Shown in pieces: positions 25,312 to 35,600 of a stretch of 64,000 nt of DNA (the stretch's first letter is position 1; each line of letters opens with the position of its first letter). Source of the DNA: Bacillus sp. RO2 (GTDB taxonomy: Bacteria; Bacillota; Bacilli; Bacillales; Bacillaceae_I); assembly GCF_012911845.1 (NCBI RefSeq), contig NZ_JAAXCU010000048.1:124001-188000 (forward strand), written 5' to 3'. The translations under genes were made by a program, and so were the position numbers. The notes below the pieces were generated by a model, which was not told where the DNA came from, ran no database searches, and worked only from the letters and a program-made list of their open reading frames with translations.

Positions 25312-25821
25312 ATGGTAAAAAAAATAATAGCAATTGCCTTTCTTGTTGCATTAAGTGGCTATGCTATCTTTCAGGTTTTTGGAGAAAAAGATCCGGCCAC
25401 TGGTACACAACCAGGGGACAAAGCAATGGACTTTGAACTTAGTACATTAGATGGAAAAACAGCACAACTTTCTGATTATGAAGGAAAAAAGGTCATTGTG
25501 AACTTCTGGGCTACGTGGTGTGGACCGTGCAGAGCTGAAATGCCAGAAATGCAAAAGTTCCACACAGACAATGAGGATGTCGTGATGCTTGCAGTTAACT
25601 TGACTACTAGCGAGCCAAGTATAGATTCAGTTAAGAAATATGTAGAAGAGGGTGGATATACTTTTCCAATTCTTCTTGATGAGGAAGATATCTTTAGGCA
25701 CTATCAAGTCTTGACTATGCCATCTACTTTCTTTATCGATTCAGAGGGTGTCATTTCCTATATGCATTTAGGACCGATGACATATGAATTGATGGAAGAA
25801 CAGGTTGCGAAAATGAATTAA
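25312..25821 (+). CDS. membrane-anchored TlpA/ResA-like thiol-disulfide oxidoreductase (YneN-like)
   Basis: 169 aa. An N-terminal hydrophobic anchor (residues 4-20) is followed by an AhpC/TSA-TlpA thioredoxin fold with the active site WCGPC at 69-73 and the cis-proline in TMPSTFFID near 145. The domain faces outside the membrane. Members reduce apocytochrome c or spore-coat/cell-wall proteins; B. subtilis yneN lies at the same place after citB. The anchor has no lipobox. Confidence 0.9.
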   Translation: MVKKIIAIAFLVALSGYAIFQVFGEKDPATGTQPGDKAMDFELSTLDGKTAQLSDYEGKKVIVNFWATWCGPCRAEMPEMQKFHTDNEDVVMLAVNLTTSEPSIDSVKKYVEEGGYTFPILLDEEDIFRHYQVLTMPSTFFIDSEGVISYMHLGPMTYELMEEQVAKMN

Positions 25822-25826
25822 TGAGG

Positions 25827-25864
25827 GAGGTTGTACAGTGAAAATTCTGTGCAACCTCTTTTAA
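25827..25864. terminator. bidirectional terminator
   Basis: GAGGTTGTACAG / CTGTGCAACCTC hairpin with TTTT after it; the convergent DUF1287 gene ends at its edge. Confidence 0.88.
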
Positions 25865-26555
25865 AATTTCCAGCGAAAATGACCGGTTATCGGAGATTTA
25901 AAAGATGTTAACTTAATTTCAGATGCAAAGGGGTAAGTATTATGAATAATGTATGGTATACCATCTTTCGTACGTTTATCAGAAACAATGCCAACATGAT
26001 CAAAATCTCCACCAAGAAACACGACGATGTCACCAGGTTGCCATTGCTCTAAATTGTCTATATCACCTTTTTTAACTGCAGTGGTCAATGATTCTGCATA
26101 CTTTCAAAAAAGACAGATTGGTTTGGGACACGCCTAAAATCAATATTAGGGTCAGGTGAACCGCCGACTCTGGGATACAATTCTGTGTTTTCGGCAATGT
26201 CTTTATCCATAAGATACTTTAAGTTTATTGCTGCTCCTAATAGACCACGCCAGACCACGTCCGTACAAACACCTTCTGTATCTGGTGGATAACCACCGTC
26301 ATAATATACACTTTTATAAGGTGTACGCTGCTCTACCTCTTTTCTTGCAGTATAAACGATGTCTAACTGATCTGGTATTCCATTATTATTTTGATCTGAG
26401 CCAGATAAAGTGGAAGGGATATCTATCGTTTTCGTAAAAGGAAGAGACACATTGATTCCAAGATAGTCCCAAATGATGCCTTCCTTAAAAAGAAAGGTAA
26501 AGCATAAAAGGAAGATTAGGATACATGCGATAAAAATCCACGCTTTCTTCTTCAT
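25861..26555 (-). pseudogene. DUF1287 family protein gene with a frameshift
   Basis: Two adjoining minus frames: residues 1-156 from ATG 26555 (TM anchor, then DQNNNGIPDQLDIVYTAR and the Cys-containing GVCTDVVWR) and 75 codons that finish the domain (WQPGDIVVFLGGDFDHVGIVSD and a C-terminal GHFRW). Together they make a normal DUF1287 protein, an NlpC/P60-like fold with Cys and His. The break is at about 26107: TTTTTTGAAAGTATGCA would read FFEKYAES... if one A were added, so a single-base deletion in an A-run. Either a recent mutation or a sequencing error. Confidence 0.85.
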
Positions 26556-26569
26556 GTCTCACCTCCAAG

Positions 26570-27028
26570 TCAGTCAGCCATGCTTTTAATTTGTTCCATA
26601 TGGTGTCTATCGTGTTCCACAAACATGCTAAGGAATGATTGGGGAGTAAAATTGCGTTTATTATCTCCAATGCTGAACCTTACTTCTTGATTCAATTTTT
26701 CCATATTACTTAATAACTTCTTTCTAGTAATAACAAATTCCTCTAATAAATCTTTAGTACTGGAAAAAGACTTTATGAAGTGAATGGCTTTATTATTGTA
26801 ATCATCATGGTCTGGAAAGTTTGGTAGAACACCGCTGTCTTTCATTACAGGTACCATATTTTTCAATAAAAATAAATCCCAAAAGTAAATATGACCGATG
26901 GTTTCCTTGATAGACCATTTTCCTTTTTGTATTGGTTGGTTTAGTTCGCCTTCCACCTTGGTTGAAAATGAATAAAAGAATTCCATATTATTTCGATAAG
27001 CTTGATAAGGTGAAATTGTCAATTTCAT
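26570..27028 (-). CDS. DinB-family protein
   Basis: 152 aa from ATG 27028 (the frame continues upstream without a site). Four-helix DinB/YfiT-like fold. Expected metal-ligand histidines are in TIGHIYFWD (near 48-56) and HDRHHMEQIK close to the C-terminus. The family includes thiol transferases and metal-dependent enzymes of unknown substrate. It is 15 bp from the DUF1287 gene on the same strand. Confidence 0.85.
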   Translation of the reverse strand: MKLTISPYQAYRNNMEFFYSFSTKVEGELNQPIQKGKWSIKETIGHIYFWDLFLLKNMVPVMKDSGVLPNFPDHDDYNNKAIHFIKSFSSTKDLLEEFVITRKKLLSNMEKLNQEVRFSIGDNKRNFTPQSFLSMFVEHDRHHMEQIKSMAD

Positions 27029-27304
27029 ATAAATATCCCCACTTTTTATAATTTTCTTACTTTTAAGTGTACAGTAACTAGGAAAGTAAAACAAGAACAT
27101 ATATTCGTTTAAGTGGGTTTTTATACCAGTTTTTAATTTTCTGAAAACGGTTATATAAACAATAGCTAGTTTTCTAAGAAATCTCTATTTCACTGACATC
27201 TTCTAATTTTCATGAGATTTTAGTTAATTTCGCAGAAAGTTATCATAATTTTTGAGTATTTTGGACATTAATACTATTACAATAATAAATAAGTAGGTGA
27301 GACG

Positions 27305-27439
27305 ATGAGAAGAATTCGTAAACGTTCATTTGAAGAACTTGTTTTAGAGAACAAACAGCTGTTATTAAAAGACGAAGAGGCACTCCGTAAAATTGAAGAC
27401 CGCTTAGAAGAAAAAATGTTAAACAAAGCAGCAGAATAA
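27305..27439 (+). CDS. FbpB-like small basic protein
   Basis: 44 aa, MRRIRKRSFEELVLENKQLL continuing LKDEEALRKIEDRLEEK. The KRSFEELV...NK..L pattern fits the FbpB family (Fur-regulated basic proteins that act with the small RNA FsrA under iron limitation in B. subtilis). Binding site GTAGGTGAG. A TTATCATAA element at 27240-27248 could be part of a Fur site but is incomplete. A terminator follows, which also hides the ribosome site of sspN. Confidence 0.75.
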   Translation: MRRIRKRSFEELVLENKQLLLKDEEALRKIEDRLEEKMLNKAAE

Positions 27440-27464
27440 CTTTCAAATATTTCTTGTTATGAAT

Positions 27465-27506
27465 ATCCCTCCACCTTGAGATAGTAAAGGTAGGAGGGAT
27501 GTTTTT
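27465..27506 (+). terminator. terminator of the fbpB-like gene overlapping the sspN ribosome site
   Basis: ATCCCTCC.A.CCTT / AAGG.TA.GGAGGGAT (about 13 pairs, loop GAGATAGTA), then GTTTTT. The right arm contains the GGAGG used by sspN, whose ATG begins at 27507. Confidence 0.85.
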
Positions 27507-27650
27507 ATGAGTAATCCAAAAAGAGTCAGCAAACGTATGGAACCAACACATATTGGTACAAAATCACGTGAAGCTGGCGGAAATAAAGGCAAGCAAATGC
27601 AAGATACATCAGGTAAACATGCTCAAGTAATTCAAACAAAGGGTGAATAA
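27507..27650 (+). CDS. sspN: acid-soluble spore protein N
   Basis: 47 aa: [20 protein letters not shown] continues [20 protein letters not shown] and ends VIQTKGE, like SspN of Bacillus ([16 protein letters not shown] core). Minor SASP made in the forespore, followed by tlp as in B. subtilis where sspN-tlp form one operon. Its ribosome site lies inside the preceding terminator hairpin. Confidence 0.93.
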   Translation: MSNPKRVSKRMEPTHIGTKSREAGGNKGKQMQDTSGKHAQVIQTKGE

Positions 27651-27741
27651 CGCATCCAACTTTTTCAAGTGTTATTTATGCTTTAAGAGTAAAGAATATA
27701 GCTTGTAGTACCATTCATTCGATAAAGGGAGGCGTTTTGTT

Positions 27742-27984
27742 ATGGACCAAAACAAACAACATCGTGCAAACCCGGATGATCGCAGTGATAATGTAGAAAA
27801 ACTACAAAGCATGGTGCAAAACACAATAGAGAATATTGAGGAAGCACATGACTCCATGCAATTTGCCAATGAAGAGGAAAGAGCTCGCATTGAAGCAAAA
27901 AACCACCGTCGCGAAGAAAGCATTGCAGCTTTTAGATCTGAGATTAAAGACGAAGCGAGTGCTCGCGAAAACGGTTTTAAGTAA
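27742..27984 (+). CDS. tlp: small acid-soluble spore protein Tlp
   Basis: 80 aa. Starts [20 protein letters not shown], then [16 protein letters not shown], standard for Tlp (so-called thioredoxin-like protein, though it has no active-site cysteines). Forespore SASP. GGGAGG precedes the ATG. A weak sigma-G-like pair (GAATA at about 27695 and CATTCGA 17 bp on) lies upstream. Confidence 0.95.
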   Translation: MDQNKQHRANPDDRSDNVEKLQSMVQNTIENIEEAHDSMQFANEEERARIEAKNHRREESIAAFRSEIKDEASARENGFK

Positions 27985-27990
27985 CAGAGG

Positions 27991-28022
27991 AAGACGGGCA
28001 GCGTTCATGCCCGTCTTTTTTT
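27991..28022 (+). terminator. terminator of tlp
   Basis: AGACGGGC / GCCCGTCT hairpin and T7. Confidence 0.92.
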
Positions 28023-28097
28023 AGACCCTTTTAATGTGGAAAAATATTCTTTTATGTTATCATTATCAAATACAGCCAAGTAAATGGGGGAGTAGAG

Positions 28098-28523
28098 ATG
28101 CTGGTTTCTAAAAAAGAGATTGAAGTACGTTATGCGGAGACAGATCAAATGGGGGTTGTGTATCATGCCAATTACCTGGTTTGGATGGAACTCGGCAGAA
28201 CACAACTTATCAAAGATTTAGGCTTTTCCTACGCAGAAATGGAGCAGGACGGAGTGATTTCACCTGTAATAGACATAAATGTTACATATAAGAAACCGCT
28301 GCGTTACGGGGAAGTGGCGTCGATACATACATGGATTGAAACCTATGATGGCTTCCGAGTAGTTTATGGTTATCAAATACTTACACCAGATGAGGAAATC
28401 GCGCTTATTGGAAGTTCCTCACATGTTTGTGTGAAAAAGGATAACTTCAAGCCAATAATTATTCGAAAAAAATACCCAGAGTGGCATGCTGCCTATGAGA
28501 ACGCTAAAAAGCAAGGAGAATAA
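28098..28523 (+). CDS. yneP: acyl-CoA thioesterase, YbgC/YneP type
   Basis: 141 aa hot-dog fold thioesterase. The active-site segment RYAETDQMGVVYHANYLVWMEL near 11-32 has the catalytic Asp and the His of the 4-hydroxybenzoyl-CoA thioesterase class. Start at ATG 28098 behind GGGGGAG. Between tlp and yneQ as in B. subtilis. Natural substrate unknown. Confidence 0.93.
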   Translation: MLVSKKEIEVRYAETDQMGVVYHANYLVWMELGRTQLIKDLGFSYAEMEQDGVISPVIDINVTYKKPLRYGEVASIHTWIETYDGFRVVYGYQILTPDEEIALIGSSSHVCVKKDNFKPIIIRKKYPEWHAAYENAKKQGE

Positions 28524-28526
28524 AAC

Positions 28527-28832
28527 ATGGCTTTTGGAATCAATCGCGGGGAACTCCAAGAATGGAAAGAGAAAGTAAAAAGCGGGGAGATTGCCTTCCT
28601 AACACACTATTGGATTCACCCACGTTATGATGGCATTACAACCGTTACAAAAGCCGGTTGCTCTGATGTAAATAAACTCATTAAATGGGGTCATCAATAT
28701 GGGTTAAAGGAAGAATGGATACATAAAAGGAATGAGTATCCTCATTTTGATCTAATTGGAGATACCCAGCTTGAGATTTTGAAAAAAGAAGGTCAATGGA
28801 ACCAAATTAATCGCTTTTTTGACGATAAATAA
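28527..28832 (+). CDS. yneQ: YneQ-like conserved protein
   Basis: 101 aa, no TM. Contains IHPRYDGITTVTKAGCSD and PHFDLIGDTQLEILKKEG. Starts 3 bp after yneP; AAGGAG overlaps the end of yneP. Position and length match B. subtilis yneQ. Function unknown. Confidence 0.88.
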   Translation: MAFGINRGELQEWKEKVKSGEIAFLTHYWIHPRYDGITTVTKAGCSDVNKLIKWGHQYGLKEEWIHKRNEYPHFDLIGDTQLEILKKEGQWNQINRFFDDK

Positions 28833-28866
28833 AGAATTAGGACTTTTTCGCCCTAATTCTTTTTTA
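28831..28866 (+). terminator. terminator of yneP-yneQ
   Basis: AAGAATTAGG / CCTAATTCTT hairpin followed by T7; faces the convergent yneR gene. Confidence 0.9.
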
Positions 28867-28869
28867 TGC

Positions 28870-29157
28870 TCACTCATAGTCAAATTTAGGTTCATTCAAT
28901 TCTTCATCGAACTTAATATGAAGATCATGACCATCAAAGTACCAAGCATCTTTTTCTTCCACAAAGAACGTAATGCCGTCCCTTTCAGTGGTAGCAACAG
29001 CTTGATCTGGCTCTTCTTTTACAATTCCTAAAGAAAATCCCTTCTGGACAGTACTGCATCCTCCATAGCGCACTTGAAATTTTATATTATCTCCCTTTTC
29101 TAAGTGCAGCTCTTTTTTATACCATTCTAAAGCTTGATCTGACATGTGAATATTCAT
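28870..29157 (-). CDS. yneR: HesB/IscA-like protein YneR
   Basis: 95 aa from ATG 29157 (AAAGGAG upstream); the frame extends further without a start site. Beta-rich HesB/YneR fold: FQVRYGGCSTVQKGFSLGI with a single Cys, then FFVEEKDAWYFDGHDLHI. It lacks the CxC pair of A-type iron-sulfur carriers, as is usual for YneR. Same place as in B. subtilis, although here the next syntenic gene (plsY) is 13 kb away. Confidence 0.9.
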   Translation of the reverse strand: MNIHMSDQALEWYKKELHLEKGDNIKFQVRYGGCSTVQKGFSLGIVKEEPDQAVATTERDGITFFVEEKDAWYFDGHDLHIKFDEELNEPKFDYE

Positions 29158-29297
29158 AACAGCAACTCCTTTTGTCTCTTTGATTGTATTACGTTGCCTT
29201 GAAAAAAGGAAAGATGCTTTCGCATGAACGCAATATGTATATACATCCTTATTATACCTGAATTCCACATATGCAACCAAATGAAACAACTTTAGAG

Positions 29298-29338
29298 AAA
29301 ATAAAAGCACCGGCCCCAATTATTGGTCCGATGCTTGA
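29298..29338 (-). terminator. terminator of the capA-like gene
   Basis: On the minus strand AAGCATCGGACC / GGGGCCGGTGCTT hairpin around an AATAATT loop, then TTATTTT. Confidence 0.85.
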
Positions 29339-29342
29339 GATC

Positions 29343-30533
29343 TTAGTTTCTTATTTCATCTTCTTGTAACCATTGATACATATGCTTCATCATTTCTTCG
29401 TTCTTGGCTTCTGCCTGTGGAAAACCAAATGAAGCTGCGTCCTTTAATGGAACCACATGATATTTAGTAGGATTGATCTGTGAAACATACGTAGGGATAA
29501 AATTATTTACTTTAATATCGATTTTGCTCTCCTGACCATTTACCGTCTTTTCCACATGGAGTTGAAGGATACCGCCAATATCTTTATAGTCATCTTTTTG
29601 ACCAGAAAGGAAATTACCCAATGAATACACGACAAACATTTTACCACCGTCGGGCCTGTCCATAAACTTCATTGGCTGCAAAACATGAGGGTGATGTCCG
29701 ATCACAATGTCGACACCAATATCAGCCAGAAAGTCTGCTAGTTCCTCTTGTTCGGAGTTAGGAAAAAGGATGTATTCTACCCCCCAGTGCATGGCAACTA
29801 CAACTACATCTGAATTTTCTTTCGCTTCTTTCACATCTCTTTTTATCGCCTCACGATCAATCAGGTTTACAAAGAACTCTTTACCTTCCGGAACGGGAAT
29901 ACCGTTTGTTCCGTATGTATAAGACAGGAAGGAGAATTCAATGCCATTTTTAGATATGGTCCGTAATCGTGCTTTATCTTCATTGCTCTTATAGCCACCG
30001 ACATATTCCATCCCGATGGTTTCGTAATGGTTAATGGCATTCATGATGGCTTTTTCGCCGCGGTCCAATGTGTGGTTGTTGGCGATGCTGACGATATCAA
30101 CGCCAGCTTCTTGAAGAGCATCAGCAACTTCAAATGGACTGTTAAAACTAGGATAGTTAGATAACCCTATTTCCGTTCCCCCTATGATCGTTTCTTGATT
30201 TGCAATGGAAATATCGGTTTCAAGTAGGTATGATTTCACCTTGTCTAGCATCGGATTAAAATCATAGCTGTTTTCCCCTGTTTTTGCAGCATTATAGACC
30301 GTACTATGGATTAGTAAGTCTCCTACAGCGGAAATGGTTGCTTCAGTACGAAAACCTTTATCTTCTTTTAATGACTTCGTTGAATGATGTAATTTAACCG
30401 GTTGTACAACGAGCTCTTCTTGATTATCGCTCCCCAAAAAACTGTCAAAATGTTTAAAAGACAATACAGAAAAAATGGTTCCCAATAGTAATATGATAAG
30501 AATTGGGAGGAGATATTTTACTTTTGCATTCAT
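29343..30533 (-). CDS. CapA-family poly-gamma-glutamate-type metallophosphatase
   Basis: 396 aa with an N-terminal TM anchor (residues 6-26). CapA/PgsA metallophosphatase-like domain: ISAVGDLLIHSTVY, SIANQETI, SIANNHTLDRGEKA, VVVAMHWGVEY and IGHHPHVLQP provide the conserved Asp, Asn and His. Such proteins take part in poly-gamma-glutamate capsule handling, but no pgsB/C/E genes are near, so this is probably one of the stand-alone CapA-like proteins. Single gene transcribed against its neighbours. Confidence 0.9.
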   Translation of the reverse strand: MNAKVKYLLPILIILLLGTIFSVLSFKHFDSFLGSDNQEELVVQPVKLHHSTKSLKEDKGFRTEATISAVGDLLIHSTVYNAAKTGENSYDFNPMLDKVKSYLLETDISIANQETIIGGTEIGLSNYPSFNSPFEVADALQEAGVDIVSIANNHTLDRGEKAIMNAINHYETIGMEYVGGYKSNEDKARLRTISKNGIEFSFLSYTYGTNGIPVPEGKEFFVNLIDREAIKRDVKEAKENSDVVVVAMHWGVEYILFPNSEQEELADFLADIGVDIVIGHHPHVLQPMKFMDRPDGGKMFVVYSLGNFLSGQKDDYKDIGGILQLHVEKTVNGQESKIDIKVNNFIPTYVSQINPTKYHVVPLKDAASFGFPQAEAKNEEMMKHMYQWLQEDEIRN

Positions 30534-30684
30534 TGATTATGACCCCTTATATCTATTTCTTTACTCCACAATATAACATAGTTTTTGTGAAAATCACCAT
30601 AATATGTCGAAATTTCAAAAAATTAAAGGGTTTCTGTTTTGTATCTCGAAATAGTAAGGGAAAACAGATAAAGGGGGAAGTCAA

Positions 30685-32463
30685 TTGCTTACGTTCAAAA
30701 AACCGGAAGTGGAACAGTTCTTTAAAGTATTTAATATTGAAGATTTTACATTGAGTCCCGATGAAAAACAGTTAGTGTACAGTACGAATCTCACAGGCCA
30801 CTATAATGTTTGGGCAATGGATTTGCCGAATCAATACCCATACCCGCTCACATTTAATAACCAAAGCTGTCATGGCTTAAAGTACGACCCAAACGGAAAA
30901 TACATATTAGCAAGCTTCGACCAGGATGGGAATGAACTGACGCAAATTTATGCTCTACCAAGCAGCGGCGGTGAATTGCAGGATGTGAGAGTGGAACTGG
31001 AGCATCGTCACATGTCTCCAAGTTTTTCTAAAGATGGGAACCGAATATACTATACAAGCACCAAAGGCAACGAAACATATTTAAACTGTTATTGTTACGA
31101 CTTAAAAACAGAAGAAGAGAAGTTATTGGTAGAAGGGACAGATGCGTCTACCTACTTAATAGCCGTCTCAGAGGATGAAGAAAGCTTCATTACCTTAAGA
31201 CATTATGCAAATACGTACACACAAGCGTATGTACATCAAGGAGGCACATCAACAAAACTAACTCCAGAAACAGAGAGTCAGCACACCGTTGACAGTGCGG
31301 TATTTACTGGGACAAACTCCATTTATCTTGTAACGGACTATGAGGATGATAATGGTTACCTCGCACATTTTGATCTGGAAACGAAGAAATTTACAAGAGT
31401 ATCGAAAAGTGACATGCATTTCAATGATATGTACTTAGACAAAACAGGAAATAAGTTATATCTTGTTTCAGCCAAAGGCGTGGAAGATAAGCTCTATACC
31501 TATTGTTTGGAGAACAAAGTACTGGATGAAGTTAACAGCCCGGTGTCTATTATTGAAAAAGTAGTAATCGGTAAAAGTGGTTCGGTCTTTTTACTAGGAA
31601 AAAATGCTTCAAAACCAGCAAACATATTTAAAAAAGAAGATGGAGGCTGGGTTCCTTTAACAAATAACCGTGTCCCGGCAGTGTCGGATGAAGATCTATG
31701 TGAACCTGAAATTCTCTCGTATCCATCCTTTGATGGACTTGAGATTGAAGCTTTATTTTTTAAGGCAAAAGAAGAGGTTTCAAATGGTCATGTGATACTT
31801 TGGCCGCACGGTGGTCCGCAGTCTTCTGAACGAAAGTTTTTCCGCTCCTATTTCCAATTCCTTGTTAATAGAGGATATAGTATCTTTGCTCCAAATTTCC
31901 GTGGATCTTCCAACTACGGATTAGCCTATATGAAAATGGTGGAGGGAGACTGGGGACATGGACCTCGCCTTGACAATATACATGGGTTGGAATGGATCAT
32001 TGAAAAAGGGTTTGCAGACAGAGATAAGATATTCTTGATGGGCGGCAGCTATGGTGGATACATGGCTTTACTGCTACATGGTCGACATCCAGAGTATTTT
32101 AAGGCTGTTATTGATATTTTTGGTGTCAGCAATCTGTTTTCCTTCATTGATTCCGTGCCAGAACACTGGAAACCGGTCATGAAACAATGGGTGGGCGACC
32201 CAGTTGAGGATAAAGACCGTCTGACAATTGATTCCCCTATTACCTATCTTGATACCATGACTAAGCCAATGCTAATTATTCAAGGTGCTAACGACCCCCG
32301 AGTGGTCAAAAAAGAGTCGGATCAAATAGTCGATGCGTTAAAAGAAAAGGGCCGAGATGTAGAGTACCTTGTACTAGAAGATGAAGGACATGGGTTCTCA
32401 AAAAAGGAAAATGAAATTAAGGTATTCAGGGCTATCTTGAACTTTTTAGAAAAACATAAATAA
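30685..32463 (+). CDS. S9 family peptidase (prolyl oligopeptidase / acylaminoacyl-peptidase type)
   Basis: 592 aa from TTG 30685, with AAAGGGGGAAG upstream. The N-terminal half is a beta-propeller of WD40-like repeats (about 15-330). The C-terminal alpha/beta-hydrolase has the catalytic Ser455 in GGSYGGYM, Asp537 in GANDPRV and His569 in DEGHGFS. Also HGGPQSSE, the oxyanion-loop motif. No signal peptide, so cytosolic. It cleaves short peptides; exact specificity not predictable. Confidence 0.93.
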   Translation: MLTFKKPEVEQFFKVFNIEDFTLSPDEKQLVYSTNLTGHYNVWAMDLPNQYPYPLTFNNQSCHGLKYDPNGKYILASFDQDGNELTQIYALPSSGGELQDVRVELEHRHMSPSFSKDGNRIYYTSTKGNETYLNCYCYDLKTEEEKLLVEGTDASTYLIAVSEDEESFITLRHYANTYTQAYVHQGGTSTKLTPETESQHTVDSAVFTGTNSIYLVTDYEDDNGYLAHFDLETKKFTRVSKSDMHFNDMYLDKTGNKLYLVSAKGVEDKLYTYCLENKVLDEVNSPVSIIEKVVIGKSGSVFLLGKNASKPANIFKKEDGGWVPLTNNRVPAVSDEDLCEPEILSYPSFDGLEIEALFFKAKEEVSNGHVILWPHGGPQSSERKFFRSYFQFLVNRGYSIFAPNFRGSSNYGLAYMKMVEGDWGHGPRLDNIHGLEWIIEKGFADRDKIFLMGGSYGGYMALLLHGRHPEYFKAVIDIFGVSNLFSFIDSVPEHWKPVMKQWVGDPVEDKDRLTIDSPITYLDTMTKPMLIIQGANDPRVVKKESDQIVDALKEKGRDVEYLVLEDEGHGFSKKENEIKVFRAILNFLEKHK

Positions 32464-32479
32464 TTATTTACAGATTGTG

Positions 32480-32510
32480 TAGGACTCGGGTTTTTCCGGG
32501 TTCTTTTTTT
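32480..32510 (+). terminator. terminator of the S9 peptidase gene
   Basis: AGGACTCGG / CCGGGTTCTT hairpin with T7. Confidence 0.85.
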
Positions 32511-32664
32511 ATTGACAAAGAATGGAGCTCTAGTCGTAGCCTCTTCTACGTCTCAAGAAGTATTTTCCAAAAAACGCTTTTTATTTGATTTTGTAGAGCA
32601 TATAATCAATTTTGGGTGTTGGAAATTTATTCTTATTTTTATTAATGGAGAGGAGACTTTAAGG

Positions 32665-35600
32665 ATGTCGATGATGGATTTTATTTTAAAAAGGAAAATC
32701 GCTGTTGGACTTTTAGTTGTGTTCGTCTTTATGATTGGCTTCTATTCGCTGAATAAATTAGATCAGGAATTGATGCCACCTATTTCCTTTGACATGACAA
32801 TTGTCCAGGTAGACGCAGGCCAAATGCCGGTATTGGATGTAGAAGATAAAGTGACGAAACCAATTGAACAAATTCTAAGCGGATTGGATGGTGTGGAATC
32901 ACATACTTCTGCAACATATGTAGGAAAGTCTTCTATCACTGTCATGATAGAAGAGGGAAGAGGGGATGAAGTACATAAAAATATTGAGGCCGCAGTTGCC
33001 CCTTTGTCCACGCAAATCCCTGGTGTTCAGTATATTAATAGTTTTCAAATGACTACCAGTCAGGAATATGAGTTTTATATGGATATTTTTAATGGTAACA
33101 TGCAAGACATTTCGGCATTTGCTAAAAATGTAGTAGAGCCTAGACTGGAAGCTTTGCCTGAAGTAAGAGATGTGAAGTTTGATGGATTAGAAGAGAATGA
33201 AGTGATCATTCAATTAAAGAATGATGAATTACAAGAAGCTGGTGTTGACTCACAGCAGATCATTCAAACGATCCAACAGTCTAATCTGATAACGTCATTC
33301 GGAGAACTAACGGAGGAAGCAAACGAACCGACTGTCAGGTGGAATACCTCTTTGACAAATGTGGAGGATATTAAAGGTATTCTTATACCGACAATGTCTG
33401 GTGTGAAAGAACTTAATGAACTTGCAGAAATTAATCTACAGGTTCGCCAAACTTCTTCAGGTGTGTGGAAAGACGGTAGTCAGGATGTGGTAATGGTACA
33501 AATAGGGCGTGTATCTGAGGTTACACAAATCGAAATGGCAGAAGCGGTCCGTGCGGAAGTGGAGAAAATAAGGCAAGAAGGGCTTGTTTCTGAATTTGAA
33601 TTTGAAGAAGTAGTAGCTCAAGCAGATTATGTTAGCGAAGCAGTGGATGGTGTTTCAAACAACATTTTAATCGGAGGATTACTGGCCATTGTGGTGCTTT
33701 TCCTGTTCCTTCGAAATGTAAGAGCAACCATGATCATTGGTATCTCTATTCCATTATCTATCTTACTTACTTTTGCAAGTATGTGGTTATTAGGATACAG
33801 CATTAATATGCTGAGTTTAATAGCTCTAGGGTTAGGAATTGGTATGATGGTGGACGCTTCCATCGTTATTTTAGAATCCATTTATCGTAAAAAAGAACAA
33901 GGTTTACAGAACCGGGAAGCTGTATTAATTGGGGTAAAGGAAGTTGCCTCTGCGGTATTTGCCTCGATGCTAACCACCATTGTTGTTTTCTTACCAATCG
34001 GTTTGTTAGGTGGAGAAGCAGGGAAGTTCATGATCATATTATCTGTTGTGGTGATTGTGACACTCGTTAGTTCAGTGATCGTTTCTTTTACACTCATCCC
34101 ATCCCTTTCTGAAAATTTCTTGAAATTGAACAAAAGGCAACAAAATAAAAAAGAAAGTAAGGTTATCTTGTCTTATGGTAGGTTCATCAGTTGGCTGACA
34201 GGTAAAAAGCGCAGACGCTACGGTGTCATCTTTCTATTTTTCGTCATGTTTATTGGTTCTTTAGCGTTAGTAACAAAAGTTCCTATGACCATCATGCCTG
34301 ACATGTATAATCGTTATTCGGAAATAATGGTTACCTTAGATAAAGGAGTCACACCAGACCAGAAAAATGAAATAGCAGAAGCAATACATGCCAAGCTTGT
34401 TGATACTCCGGATGTTAAGGAAGGTTTTGTACTCGATCAGATAGAATTTATGTTTGTTTTGATTAATATGACTCCAGAAGAAGAAGCCACCTTAGAGCAA
34501 AAAGATGTAAACGAGCAAATTCTCTCGGGATTGCTTGAACTAAAAGAAGATTATCCTGTTGTGGATGTTACTTCTGTTATGAGCGCTGGAGCAAGTTATC
34601 CGGTTCAAATTGAGTTAAGTGGTGAGAATCTTGATGGTCTGACGTCGCTTTCCTCTAATATGGTAAAAGAATTAAATGGGATAGATGGAATCATTGGAAC
34701 CACTACATCACTCGGAACACTAATGGACGAAGAACTAATTGTTCTAAATGAAGAAGAGATGACAAAGGACGGAATAACTCCTTTACAAATTTTAGGACAA
34801 TTAAATGATTTATCTTCTTCTGTTCCAATAGGTGCCTTGCAAGATGAAGAAGCAACACCTATTTTAGTTGCCCCAGATGAAGTAATTTCAAACAAAAAGC
34901 AGTTATTAGATCTTGAGGTGAACACACAGGACGGACCTAAAAACCTTTCTACTTATGTTTCATTTGAGCAAGTGAAAGCACCTGGGCAAATTGATCATAA
35001 AGACGGGGAGCGGGTTGTCAAGGTTCTTGCGAATATCGAGAGTCGTGATTTAGGTTCGGTAAACAGAGATGTTCAAAAAATGGTCGAGGAATTTAATACA
35101 CCAGATGGTTATACCATTTCTGTTGGCGGAAGTTTAGAGCAACAACAAGAAGCGATACAAGATATGTTAGTCATCTTAGCCATTGCCATCTTCTTGGTAT
35201 ATGTTGTGATGGCTGTCCAATTCAACCATTTGCTTCATCCAATCATTGTTATGACGATTATTCCAATGACATTCACTGGGGTTATTCTAGGCTTACTTTT
35301 AACGCAGCGTGAATTGAGTATTATGTCAGGGATGGGTGTCATTATGTTAATTGGGATTGTTTTAAATAACGCAATCTTATTGATTGACAGAGCCAAACAG
35401 CTGAGAGCAGAAAATTATGCTGTAGGGGAAGCAATGGTAGAAGCGGGTATGAATAGAATACGCCCAATCTTCATGACGACGTTGACGACAGTTGGCGGAA
35501 TGTTGCCGCTTGCCATTTCAACAGGGGCAGCAAGCAACTATCAGGCACCATTAGCCACAGTGGTCATTGCCGGCCTATTGTTTTCAACTTTAATAACATT

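Noticed and set aside
32512-32664. N-terminal extension of the RND transporter
   Set aside because: Starts inside the preceding terminator; the ATG at 32665 has a good site and gives the typical first TM helix.
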